DNA from: Neopestalotiopsis rosae
Taxonomy: Eukaryota; Ascomycota; Sordariomycetes; Amphisphaeriales; Sporocadaceae
Direction: 5' to 3'
Length of the DNA: 64,000 nt
NCBI GenBank assembly: GCA_023078685.1
Contig: JALGAS010000004.1
Span: 3,286,001-3,350,000 of the forward strand
The notes under the pieces were generated by a model that worked only from the letters and a program-made list of their open reading frames with translations, was not told the origin of the DNA and ran no database searches. Below are positions 1 through 10,575 of the stretch, one piece after another. The position numbers were made by a program, and so were the translations under genes. The first letter of the stretch is position 1, and every line of letters begins with the position of its first letter.

Positions 1-2770
1 TATATTGAAAACAGTTGTACAGGCGGCCAGCATGGAGTTATAACAAGGCATCAATCAACATGAATGAGCACACAACATTGACATGCAGAGTATTTGCATC
101 GTGGGCGCCACCCGGAGTTCGGAGTTCAGCCAATGAAAAGCATCATCATTCGTTCGAACAAGGCAAAAGGGAAGGGCTTGCATGCGACCTTTCCCCAAGC
201 GGCTGGTGTCACTCGTTACAGCGGCCGTAGACGTGCGGCATGTCAGCATTCATGCGGTTACGTCTTGCGCGGGAATTTTGTTCTTCCAGGTCACACCGAA
301 GGCAAGCCCAATGTAGAGGCTGGGAGAGTTAACCATCCATTCCGTGTCCGCCTCCGTGAAGGGACCGGTGACCATGGTGTTGAGCATTCGGCCGGCCGAC
401 CGAAGCCCCACTGCGGTTCGGGTCGACGAGGGGGGTGTGACTCTGCACCCTGTGCCGATGCGCGCGCGGGTCACCAGCTCCCAGGGGGCACAGAGAGTCC
501 AGACGTGGAGTCGAGTCCCCCGGGGCTGACGGCGTCGGATGCGTACCGAGCAATCATCGAAATATTAGTCGTACTTCTCCGCATTCTGCATTGCTTTACC
601 TAAGAAAACGACCTTCTTTCATCTTCATATTTCGTCATCTTTGATCGTGCGTCTCTCCATTGAGGCCCAACCTAGCGGAGGACATGCCAAAGAATGTGCA
701 CGTGGGTTTCGCGGCCCAACGTGGTGCCCCGGCCCTCCCCCTCCAAGATTAACCAGATTTCAATAGCGCGACTTGTAGATGAGAAAACAGTCACGATGGC
801 ACCATATAGTACCTCTAAAAGGCACAATACAAAAGGGATTTGCAACTTCCAGGAGTCTCTTGCGAATTATTGTGGCGGTTTTACCCGAAAGTCAAAATCC
901 TAGGAACAACAAACTATTCAATCTGAAGCGTCTTTGTCGTCAATGTCAGGAATACAGCATGAATCTAGTGTACCTTCGTAGTGCGTCGCATTTAAAGAGC
1001 AGTCTGGAGGCCCATTGAGCAATACCATTGGCGCATTCGATATCGTACTTCGTATACCCAACACGTTGCAGCAAGGGCCATGGAATCCCAATCCCTACCC
1101 ATGATCAAAAAGAAATGTGTTCGAGAAGAATCTTGACGATCCTTGGCATTTTTTTATTGATCCAGTGTTTGGCTCCGCGCATCGTACGAATACGTAAAAT
1201 TTCGCGGAACAAGATTGAAAATCCAATCAAGCGGAACGCGACTGACACTGCTGCCGACGCCATGTTATCTTGTTGGGTGCGGAAAATGACTCGTGCGAGT
1301 CGTGCTTCATGTGCGGGACTTTGGGTGCTTTTCAGCCCCTAGTGTAGTGCCAACGAGTGCCCACGAAGGACATGCAATTCTTTGCCCATGCTTGGTAAGA
1401 AGATTGCCATCTCTTGTCCCTTTTTGCCAACTAGTGCGCGGTACATGTCGTCGCCGCAGAGAACATGTGGCATTTAGTAGGGTAAGTGGAAACTCAAATG
1501 TGCGGATCACTGCACGTCAGCTCAGAGTAAGGTTGCTTACATGAGGGGACTACTGCATTCTCCAGGGGCCCTTGTCGTGCTTGGCACAACCTGCACGATC
1601 GAAATCGCATCTGGAAGCCTGCAGACCCAGTTGCAACCATGCAGCTGGGAAGACTTTATCTTTGCCCTATGCATGCATCAAGAAGATGGGTGACGTTGGA
1701 CCATGTCGCCAGGGAAATCAGTGAAATCAAACTTGAGGGCGCGTACCTGGTTCTTGTCTTTGATAGCTTCCCTTCGTGCGCGGATCCCTTCTTCATCCGC
1801 ACCGTCGCGTCAGACTACCTCGGCAGAGAGGGAAGAGCGTTGCAAACTCCACACTGAACCAGTCCAGATACGGTAGAAAAAATGACGCCGGCAACTGACT
1901 GCCGCAAGATAGTCGCACAATCCACCACCACCTAGCCAACAAGTTATTCTCTAGTTCCAGAATGTTCATTTGACAGAACAAAACAGGGAATGCAAGTCAA
2001 GCACAATTGTTCGCTGTTGCAGAAACGTCTGGGCCTCGAATCTTCCCCCTGCATCGGTATTTGGTCGGTTTACAGACAAACCCCGAAACCGTCATAGCCA
2101 ACGGTCCTCCTGCTAGGCCAGCCACTGTTGTGCCGAACGGGTTCCTATCGTGGCGCAAAAAAAACTGGTACATAGAAGCCGAAGGGGTCTGTGTTGTCCA
2201 ACGATTGCCGTATGCGGGTTGGCGTTGAAGATGGTGGACGGGAGATATCTTATCAATACTATGGAACATCAATCTCTTCAGCTGACTACCAAGCACATAG
2301 CGGCGCCTAGTCGTCGTGTGGGCCCCGAGCTGAAGGTCGAATCAAGGCTCTGAAATGGAGATCTCCGCCACGATCCTGGGGACGTCCCAGTCCAATGGAA
2401 TGCGACTTTGCCGAAGCTGGTGATCTCACCGAAAGCTTCCAAGACAGCGTTATCCACAGCGGGAATAATTAGTCGACCGAAATAGAGGCTTCTATGCTCC
2501 CTCAAGAACAAGGGTCAAACCATGACAGGTCCCTATAACTCCAGGCCTGATCCTTTTGGACTGGCGCGCCGTTCATATACAACCCCAACGATAGACTGCG
2601 CATCTTTTTTGCTTTTGATGGAAAACATCCCACCTTCGAGAACACTTACGAACAAGTCAACCGGGAACGAGTCGATAAGCCAAGAAAGACGACACGCGCG
2701 AGCTACCCACCTTTCGAGCTCGGCCATGATCCGCGCCCGGTGAACCGACGTATTTGGGAATTAATTGGGA
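1..2770. other. no gene recognised
   Basis: Several open frames of 60-170 codons occur on both strands, but none shows a recognisable domain, a consistent splice structure or a good protein composition. The longest, around 94-603 (+), is Arg/Gly-rich and looks like chance reading of GC-rich DNA. I see no repeat or RNA gene here. Part of it must be the promoter of the HET-like gene at 2771. Confidence 0.5.
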
Positions 2771-3925
2771 ATGGAGACACCGAGTCCCAGCGGCGTCAGT
2801 TTCCGCAAGTTGGACTCTGCAAAATCGGAAATCCGTCTACTCGAGCTCCAGGCAGCAGAGAACATCGAGGAGCCACCAGTATGCCGCATTGTCAACGTCC
2901 AACTCACGGATAAGACGGAATATGTGGCCATCTCATGTCTTTCTGCAGAGACTGAACAGGAGCCTGTAATACTCAACAATAAAAGAATATTAGTCCCCGC
3001 CACACTCGGCCAAGTGTTGAGGCATGTACGGGCCGTGTTCCTCGACCCCGCCGCCAGGCCGGACCGATCGCGCTCGCCCGCCAACAGCAAGGAGAAGAAG
3101 GGACCGCCCAGCTGGCTCGTCCAGGCATTGAAACATGTCAAGTCCATCTTTCCAGAGTCCCCCAGAGGCCGCTTCGACGAGGCCGGCGAAGGGCCCTTGC
3201 TGGTCTGGCTCGAGCCCTTTTGCGTAGACAGGCGCAACCCTACAGAGACGGCCCAGCAACTGACGCACATGGCCATGGTGTACCGGTCCGCGCAGATCGT
3301 CGTCGGATGGCTCGGGCTCAAGACGGAGCTAACGGATGTGGCCCTCGACGTCCTGCAGCAGGTGGAGGCCGTCTTCCCGCCTCACTTCGGCGAGCCCGAG
3401 GACAAGCTCCACCATCCCGAAAACTACTCGCCGCAACACGAATGGTTGCGCAAACTCGAACACCTCTGGGAATTTGGCACCGACGGCGTGTACTACTCTG
3501 CGCTGCAGGACTTTTCCGCCCGGCCGCTCTTCCACCGCACCTGGCTCATTGACGAGATCGCCACGGCACGGTACCCGGCATTTCTAATCGGCGACCGGAT
3601 TTGTTCGTGGAAGCAAGTACTTGTATTAAACCGCATGCTGGAAGAAATCAGCAACGAGTCAGCCGTCTTCCCGGCCGGCCTGCGCCCGGTCGCACAGTCG
3701 TGGCCGCTTGGCACTATTTACACCATGTTAAAACACTACGAGGAGAGGAAGCGAAAAGAGAACGAAGAAGATCACAGAAATAGCGCTCTCAAGCAGTACG
3801 AGAAGAGGAAACGTAATGAGCAGGCGGCCCAAGTCGCAGGTGCAGGTGCTCTGGCTTACAGCGAGATGAAAGAAAAGGCCAGAAAGGGATCAGTAGCCGC
3901 GTCAAGTTCCGACGCGGGATCATGA
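2771..3925 (+). CDS. divergent HET-domain-like protein with charged C-terminal tail
   Basis: Intronless, 384 residues from the ATG at 2771. The order of elements resembles a HET (heterokaryon incompatibility) domain: an N-terminal 'IRLLELQAA' strand, then 'EYVAISCLS' where HET proteins usually have Y-x-A-L-S-Y-x-W-G, then 'LVWLEPFCVDRRN' in place of the usual L-W-I-D-x-I-C-I-x-Q, then 'MAMVYRSAQIVVGWLGL', matching the standard M-x-x-I-Y-x-x-A-x-x-V-x-x-W-L-G. HET domains trigger cell death on non-self recognition in fungi; that role here is inferred. The last ~75 residues are highly charged, with two similar blocks (KHYEERKRKEN and KQYEKRKRNEQ) that could form a coiled coil. The two core motifs are degenerate, so activity is uncertain. 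A second, more typical HET gene lies about 1.3 kb downstream on the same strand. Confidence 0.75.
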   Translation: METPSPSGVSFRKLDSAKSEIRLLELQAAENIEEPPVCRIVNVQLTDKTEYVAISCLSAETEQEPVILNNKRILVPATLGQVLRHVRAVFLDPAARPDRSRSPANSKEKKGPPSWLVQALKHVKSIFPESPRGRFDEAGEGPLLVWLEPFCVDRRNPTETAQQLTHMAMVYRSAQIVVGWLGLKTELTDVALDVLQQVEAVFPPHFGEPEDKLHHPENYSPQHEWLRKLEHLWEFGTDGVYYSALQDFSARPLFHRTWLIDEIATARYPAFLIGDRICSWKQVLVLNRMLEEISNESAVFPAGLRPVAQSWPLGTIYTMLKHYEERKRKENEEDHRNSALKQYEKRKRNEQAAQVAGAGALAYSEMKEKARKGSVAASSSDAGS

Positions 3926-5215
3926 AGAGCTTACGTATGAATTTAATGCATGAATAACGATCACTCAAAATAAAACTTGCACAGTTCGGATAAATAACGT
4001 TATGCTGGAAGTAGGGACAGGTTGCTTGCGGAAGATAAAGTCCGCCTTTGATAATGACCGAAGTAATCCGGGCCACAAATAAATCCACAAAATTGAAAAT
4101 GGATGGAATTTTCCTCGCATCGATCTGCACCATAGGGGTACTTTGGGGTGGAACGGGAGGATTGGAAGGCAGTTTCTGTTGTCCGAACCTCGGCGTGAGC
4201 GGATGATGCACCTCTACTTTGTTGAACTTCTGTGACTTGCCAAGTGTCAATACAAAGATGCCGTTCACTGTCTTAATTATGCGTTGCATCTCAATATCCT
4301 CACATGGGGAGTCCGATGCTCTCATTTGCATGATACTCGTCACCAATCTGGTCTGTATAATCCAGGCGAAGACAGTTGTGACGACCTCATCAAGTCACTT
4401 CCGTTGGCTACAAACAAAAGACCCCGAGCAATATTTTATGCCAATCATTGCTAAAATATGACCATTCCTGAAGATGACCAGCAAGCTGACTGCTGACTAG
4501 GTGCTCAGGAATATGCAAGGGCTGACAGATCCAGGTCCAAATTGTTCCGATTTCAACATTTCTCGATAGTGTGAAGGTCAGGATGCTGATCGTAGAAGTA
4601 AGAACTCTTAATCTCAAACCGAAAACTCCATGGCAGACCTTTTAGGTTTCATGAAGAATCGACATCCAATTCTCGCTTTATTAAAATATTCATAGACAAA
4701 CAAGTGAAGACAATTACCAAGTTCACGGTTGAAAGTCTTCAAGAATATTGTAGGACGCTGTAGGTATTCCTGAAAATACATACCAATACTTGAACCATCC
4801 ATATATACAAGTAAGAAGTGCCACGTCATCTCTGACTTCAGATCTGATGATGTTTATCCTTTGGTCAGTGAGTGTCACACATGGCAACAATTTTGAACAA
4901 ATAAGTCTTTCTTTGTGAGAGTTCATACACAAACGTTCACTGGCCATGTAATCGACCATAAATAAGATCATGTACAGTATATCTCTCACCACTGGCAGAT
5001 GGTCAGGCTCCACCGGGGTCTCTGCAGATGCGGCGGGGTATCACCCTTGACACTCTGTTTGATTGGCAGTCCGCCTGCCACGTCCTCCTTGCCCAAGCAC
5101 ATTGGTCCTCAGCGCTGTATGCTAGTTCGATCCAGATGACTTTTCTCTTGACACACCATAAACAGAAAGAAGAGTCGAATTCAGCTTTCCGCCAGGATTT
5201 CTTCGTTCAAGCGAT
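3926..5215. other. AT-rich spacer, no gene recognised
   Basis: Only short frames without recognisable domains occur on either strand. It lies between two HET-type genes and contains the promoter of the second. Confidence 0.45.
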
Positions 5216-7603
5216 ATGCCCCAGCTAACCTCAAGGCGCAGAGGCCAGAGGTCAAGAAAGCCTTATCGCCGTACCCAAATTCAAGCAACTGTAAGAGACC
5301 CAACAATCGCTGTAAGTGCACCAGTAGGAAAGTCCCCGGTCCTATACATGTTCCCGTATTCATACCTCCTTCGGGTATGTGCACAGTGCGATGTTTGCAG
5401 ACGAATCGGCCTCCTTCTCAAAGCGCCAATAGGAAAAAGAGGTATGAGAGACTCTGAGATTGAGTTGGGGAGCTCTGATGCAGTTAGACAATCTCCGTGC
5501 AGGCATCATCCTCAATTTATCGCGATGCCGTTCGATTCGGACCTGATATCGATGCAATTGGAAGATATTGTCGTCTCGAGTTATAAGGGACTGGATCACC
5601 TTCAGTTGAGAGCCTTCGAGCCGACTGGGCCGACTACCATGCGCCCACAAATGAGGCTCTCCGGCGAACTCCAGCTCCTGTCTTACCTTGAAAAGCCGCC
5701 ATATGGCTACGGGAAGCTAGTGAATCCCAGGTGGACTGCGCCCAGTCTCCCAAGACGTTGGCTGCATCGATGCCGAAGTGAGCATGCCAGCAAATGCGAG
5801 CCTCCTGAAGCCGCGTACCACCTGAGCAGGGTCCGACCGACTTGGTTGATAGATGTATGGCGTAAATGTCTGACGAAGCCCTCAGCGAATGACGAGTACG
5901 TGGCATTGAGCTATGTCTGGGGCGAAACTCCCGCTTTTATGGCGCTGAGAAGCAACGTGAATCAGCTCCGAGAACCCCTATTCCTGTCTGACGGCAAGGA
6001 AGACGCAAAGTTGCCTAGAACGATTCGCGAAGCTATGCTGCTGGTTGACAGCTTGGGTTTGCGCTACCTATGGGTTGATAGTCTCTGTATCATACAAGAC
6101 GATGACGTGAACAAAAACACAGAGATATCTAATATGGCCGCAATCTACAGCAATGCTACCATGACTATTGTGGCGTCAGACGGAAAGAATTCCGAGAACG
6201 GCTTACGTGGATTGCCAGGTATATCAAGTCCTCGCTCCGCGAAACAAACAGTGCACACACTCCAAGGGGGGATTCATGTTCTTCAGAGCAAAGGAAACGG
6301 TATCGACGTGTCGGGAAAGAAGACCATCTGGAATACTAGAGGTTGGACGTTTCAGGAGTACATGTTCTCGCGCCGGAGATTGTTCTTTGAGAACGGCTGG
6401 ATTCGATGGTCGTGCAATAATGTCCTATGGCAGGAAACGAGCGCTTTGCATGGTCCAATATTCCATGAGCAGCTTCAAAACGACCCTCGAATTGGGCTCT
6501 TTCAGATGGTCCCCAAACTGGGAGGACTTTCTCAAATCATCTCGTCTTACAACCAAAGAGATCTGACATTTTCTGAAGATGCACTTCATGGTATCAGCGG
6601 GTGTCTCACGGCGATGTCAAAGTCGTTGCCCGATGGTTTTATTTCGGGGCTGCCCATTGCGTTCTTCTACGCTGCCCTGTTATGGAATCCGTACACTGGT
6701 CACGTTCGTCGCACCGCGAAAATCAGTGAGCGTGCACATTGCCTTCCCAGTTGGAGCTGGGCTGGCTGGCATGGGGACATTGACACACGGTTCTGGGCCC
6801 TCGGATTCGTCAAGAACTCGCCCAGTCGGGAGCGTTTGAGGCAACTTGATAGAGTCAAGCCATTAGTAGTCTGGAGCTGGCACATAACGATCAATGGCCC
6901 ACGAACACCAATTCGGAACAGTTGGTTAGACTTTGAGCAGAAATATCACAATGCGACCAATAACACCACTTGCCCGCGCAATTGGACGCGTCATAAATTT
7001 GTGCCAGATGATTCTCTTGAAAGCTGGAAGATAATGGCCTGGCCGGACCCATCGGTCCAGCCATCGTGCTTCTACAAGCACGCGTCTGAACCCATGTCCG
7101 AATTCTGGTATCCCGTGCCATTGCTCGCCGACGATTCGGATCTGAAGGCCCAGATTCAAGCTCCATACATCAGTTGCACCACAAAACGAGCATTTCTACG
7201 AGCAGGGCATATCTTTACTCCCAAGTTCTGGAAACAGATACCGGTCATGGCGATTGAAGATGATAGGAGTGAGTGGGTTGGTGCTTTACGGCTGCAAAAA
7301 GGCGTGCGGCGGGACGATGGAGGCGTCCAAGTCATACAGCCACCGCGAGGACAGACCATGGAGCTTGTAGAGGTTGCTCTAGGTTTTGTGCGGAGCGATG
7401 CTGATGAGTTAGAATCCTACATGCAGGTCTTGGAAGAGTGGTATCACGAACAAAGGCCAAGAACGCATCCCTTGTACGAGTATTACTTTGTGCTGTGGAT
7501 AGAGAGAAAGGATGGTGTTGCATACCGTAAGGCACTAGGCCGCGTGGAAAAAGGTCTTTGGGAGGCGCAGAAACGCGATGAGATCGAGTTGACTCTTGGG
7601 TAA
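5216..7603 (+). CDS. HET-domain protein (heterokaryon incompatibility type)
   Basis: Open frame of 795 residues. The HET domain covers roughly residues 228-375: 'YVALSYVWGE', then 'LPRTIREAMLLVDSLGLRY', 'LWVDSLCIIQDD' and 'AIYSNATMTIVAS'. These are the canonical motifs in the canonical order. About 75 residues on is 'RGWTFQEYMFSRRRLFF', the conserved R-x-W-T-x-Q-E block after the domain. The rest is the variable C-terminal region usual for this family. Members are known to induce cell death or growth arrest on recognition of a non-self partner. The start is uncertain: the first ~100 residues include a small Cys cluster (C-x2-C-x2-C near 55-61) often seen near the N-terminus of HET proteins, but a short intron there or a start at the ATG at 5522 (MPFDSD) is possible. 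Domain assignment is firm. Confidence 0.92.
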   Translation: MPQLTSRRRGQRSRKPYRRTQIQATVRDPTIAVSAPVGKSPVLYMFPYSYLLRVCAQCDVCRRIGLLLKAPIGKRGMRDSEIELGSSDAVRQSPCRHHPQFIAMPFDSDLISMQLEDIVVSSYKGLDHLQLRAFEPTGPTTMRPQMRLSGELQLLSYLEKPPYGYGKLVNPRWTAPSLPRRWLHRCRSEHASKCEPPEAAYHLSRVRPTWLIDVWRKCLTKPSANDEYVALSYVWGETPAFMALRSNVNQLREPLFLSDGKEDAKLPRTIREAMLLVDSLGLRYLWVDSLCIIQDDDVNKNTEISNMAAIYSNATMTIVASDGKNSENGLRGLPGISSPRSAKQTVHTLQGGIHVLQSKGNGIDVSGKKTIWNTRGWTFQEYMFSRRRLFFENGWIRWSCNNVLWQETSALHGPIFHEQLQNDPRIGLFQMVPKLGGLSQIISSYNQRDLTFSEDALHGISGCLTAMSKSLPDGFISGLPIAFFYAALLWNPYTGHVRRTAKISERAHCLPSWSWAGWHGDIDTRFWALGFVKNSPSRERLRQLDRVKPLVVWSWHITINGPRTPIRNSWLDFEQKYHNATNNTTCPRNWTRHKFVPDDSLESWKIMAWPDPSVQPSCFYKHASEPMSEFWYPVPLLADDSDLKAQIQAPYISCTTKRAFLRAGHIFTPKFWKQIPVMAIEDDRSEWVGALRLQKGVRRDDGGVQVIQPPRGQTMELVEVALGFVRSDADELESYMQVLEEWYHEQRPRTHPLYEYYFVLWIERKDGVAYRKALGRVEKGLWEAQKRDEIELTLG

Positions 7604-7940
7604 TGGTAGCATGGGATACTGCAGCGACCCCTTAAATACCGGCACTACTAAAGGCTAACACTCGTAGCAAACGTCATGATCTTAACAATCAAGCGATCGT
7701 CAGTAAAATAAGTGCTCTTTGTCACATGCGACAAACAGATACTTCCTTTGAAGTAGTGGCGCACAAAACTGGCTGCCACTACGAAGCTGGCTGCTTTCGC
7801 CAACGCAAGTACAACAACAGACTTGATGGAGTGCAAATATGTAAAATTACGTTTGGAAACGAACCAAATGAAGGGTCGTCATCCACCAAAACACGTCGAA
7901 AGTGTGAGTGATATGCGAAGAAGAAAAAAAGAAATCAGAT
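7604..7940. other. spacer between HET gene and tRNA
   Basis: No coding signal seen. It contains the 3' flank of the HET gene. The A-rich stretch at about 7921-7930 lies downstream of the minus-strand tRNA and could serve as its Pol III terminator (T-run on the minus strand). Confidence 0.4.
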
Positions 7941-8011
7941 AGCACCACTCCGTTTCGATCGGAGGTCCTCCGGGTTATGAGCCCGGCGCGCTTCCGCTGC
8001 GCCATGGTGCT
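7941..8011 (-). tRNA. initiator tRNA-Met (CAT)
   Basis: The minus strand folds as a 71-nt tRNA. The acceptor stem is AGCACCA paired with TGGTGCT, and the anticodon loop is CTCATAA with anticodon CAT. Three features mark it as the initiator rather than the elongator: an A1:U72 first pair, three consecutive G:C pairs next to the anticodon loop (GGG/CCC), and AUCGAAA in the T loop instead of T-psi-C. No intron. A T-run for Pol III termination follows on the minus strand (A-run at 7922-7930 on the plus strand). Confidence 0.97.
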
Positions 8012-8384
8012 TTGATAAAACAATGTTGTGCAAAGTGAGTTTAATTAGTAAAACAGAAGGAAGTGGATCGCGGATAAGTCACGAAATAGGGCTTGAAGCC
8101 TCGAATAGGGTGCTCGGGTCGTCAGTGACCATTGTATCGAAAGGTGACGCAAGTGCATTTCAAAGAACGCTCGTGGCTAAGTTCTTATGCAGAGGTCGCG
8201 TTCTAGGTTTGTAATGCAGCATGCAGGAGTCAGCATAGAAAATGTGTTGGATAGAAAACAACTATATATGCAACAATTCAATCGCAAATTGCATTTCGGC
8301 TATTGAAAATGGATACAATGCAACATTTGTCAAGTATTAGTGATTGAAAATTCTACACTTCTCACCAATACACCTTGTCTAGTC
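8012..8384. other. spacer between tRNA and tannase gene
   Basis: No gene recognised. It holds the upstream flank of the minus-strand tRNA and the 3' region of the minus-strand tannase gene. Confidence 0.4.
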
Positions 8385-9996
8385 CTAGGTAGTATATGGA
8401 TGAAGCAGGTTCTCATACGTAATGTTCTGATACGTGAAGCTGATGGGTGAACTCTCGGGCGCGGTACCGTTCTCTACCCAATCGCGCAATTGTCCGAATA
8501 ACGATGTAGGCTGCCCGCCCGTTCCACCGAAGCAATGGGCAAGACCAGGGACCTCAAAGTGGCGATAGAAACTATGCACCTCATTTGTTGCCAAATCCAC
8601 TTGGTCGTAGTAATGTCTGCTGGCTTCAGGTGGGATGTCTTGATCAGACTGTATCTGGTGAGCGATCCGCGCGACAGAAGAATGTCATGAGAGTAGCTTG
8701 TATACTTACTAGACCGTGAAAGCTGATTAACTTGCCACCCGCGTGCGAGAAAGCCGTCAAATCCGGGTTTGATGTCCCGATGATTGATTCGTAATCTCTC
8801 TTGCTCTCATTGAACATGCGGAGGAATTCGTCGAGCTGCAAATTTGCCAGGTCAAACTCGGGGTCTTTGGCTACAAAAAGCTGCAGCCAGTTCGCGGGGA
8901 TCCCATAGGATTCTGAAATATCAATAGAGCATTGAGTATCGTTGCAGATAGTACTAGCGGTCCCAGAGGTAATATCGGTGGCGACTCCAAAGCCTGGCCA
9001 TAGGATGTTCCCGAGCAAATCGTGAATGCCATGCCAGGTTGCGTTGGCTACCATGGCAGCTCCTTTGCTTATCTGCACAGAGCTGTTGGTCTGCACACAG
9101 TCCTGTATCGTTGTCCCGACCATGGAAAACACATTGAAATGTTCAAGACACACATCCGAGTCCGCGACAATACCGTCCTGGACTCCGTCGAGCGGGTCAC
9201 AGTAGGCGACAGCAGCGGCTGTAATTGCCTCGAATTCGCATCCGTATGGATACTGGTCGATTATAGTCATGTACAGCTGGGACCAATACATATTGAACAT
9301 GGTCTCTGTCCAGTAAACGGCTGGTGCGCCGGCTACGATGCCGTCGAATGCATCTGGATACCGCTGGGCCAGCATCATGCCTTGTCGGCCACCTTGGGAG
9401 CAGCCATTCCAGTATGAGTAGAGCGGGGGCACTCCGGAGTAGGCCTTCACAACTTGCTTGGCCAAAATAGCCTACGGGACTGTCAGTACTGCCCCTTGGA
9501 AATATCATCCTCTTGAATCTCTTACCATGTCATTGAGAGACACCGACGCCAAATTCTGAAGCTTTAGGATATCAACATGCCCGGGACTGAGCAGCGCCCA
9601 AGAGTCTGCACTGGTTGCTGTCCCAAGCCCTGCATCAGTAGTGACTGTCGCATAGCCTTCTGCGATGTTTGCTAGCATCTGCCATTGTTGCAAAAGACCT
9701 CTGCCTGCAACAAAGCCGGCTCCTCCGACAGCAATGAGCCGCTCGTTAAAGTCTTGGGCCGGAAGCAATGTCTCGATGATAATGGTGTTGTTCTCTTCGG
9801 AATGAGAGTAGGCGATGGTGACATTGCAATAATCAAAGTAACTCGTCGGAATTTCAGGCTGGTCAAATCGTAGAGCCTGATCGAATTGAAAGGTTGCATT
9901 CTGGACGACGTTGGTCAGGACTGACATGATGTGGGAACCAGTCAGTGAGAGGCCACTGAAGGTCTCAGGAATACAGTTCTGAACAAGGCCTGACAT
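8385..9996 (-). CDS. tannase / feruloyl esterase family hydrolase
   Basis: Three exons on the minus strand, 9996-9526, 9471-8710 and 8654-8385, joined in phase 0 by GTAAGA..TAG and GTAAGT..CAG introns of 54 and 55 nt; 500 residues. The family's CS-D-HC pattern is present: C181-S182 in 'NGCSQGGRQG', Asp about 415 in 'SDQDIPP', and H451-C452 in 'LAHCFGG'. The Ser-Asp-His triad is bridged by the neighbouring Cys pair in this family, which cleaves gallate or hydroxycinnamate esters. The chosen ATG at 9996 gives no signal peptide, although these enzymes are normally secreted, so a further 5' exon may be missing. The gene is divergent from the Zn2Cys6 regulator at 10576 and near an MCT-type transporter, which suggests uptake and use of an aromatic ester or its products. 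Confidence 0.93.
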
Positions 9997-10575
9997 TGCG
10001 TGCAAGATTACGAGACTGTGAAATGTAGATGGTGAACTGTAGAGAAGATGGCGAGAACAAAATCGAATTGACACGGAACTATCTGCACACATATATACGC
10101 GTTCGCTGTCGCATCCCATGCCCGTGCCTCATGACATCTTAGAAGGTATCGGCCCAAAAGTAGACCTGTATCTGTCCGAATCCTTCTAAACAATATGAAC
10201 AAGTCCTCATTCATTCTGTTCTCCTCGCAGTTCAAGTCACGAAATATAGTCAATGGCGATCCTCCTGCACTAGGGACGTCTAGTATATAAACGAAAACCC
10301 TGCGATTGGCTGATTGCAGCACCCTCGCAGACGGATTCAGGCAACCAAATAACAATCAGTGGTCCCAGCTGCGGCTGAGACCAATCGGAAACTTTTCGTT
10401 CTTTCGCTATCCTTTTTCTCATAATTCCTGATTATTGTTCGATTTTTTATTTCAAAGATCTTCAATTTCCGTATCATAGGACCATAATATCGTCAGTCTG
10501 TGTCTGATATATGGTCTTGCTGCGAGCCAAAAGACGAGACTTTATAAGAGGGAATTATTGCTTGCACGCGTTATA
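9997..10575. promoter_or_regulatory. divergent promoter, tannase and Zn2Cys6 regulator
   Basis: Shared 579-nt region between two divergent start codons. It contains TATATAA at 10284-10290, a CCAAT box on the minus strand at 10305-10309 and one on the plus strand at 10381-10385. A shared control region fits the regulator acting on the tannase gene; this is inferred from arrangement only. Confidence 0.4.

Noticed and set aside
94..603. 169-codon open frame at the left end
   Set aside because: Arg/Gly/Pro-rich composition without hydrophobic core or domain, overlapping similar frames on the other strand; typical of chance reading in GC-rich DNA.
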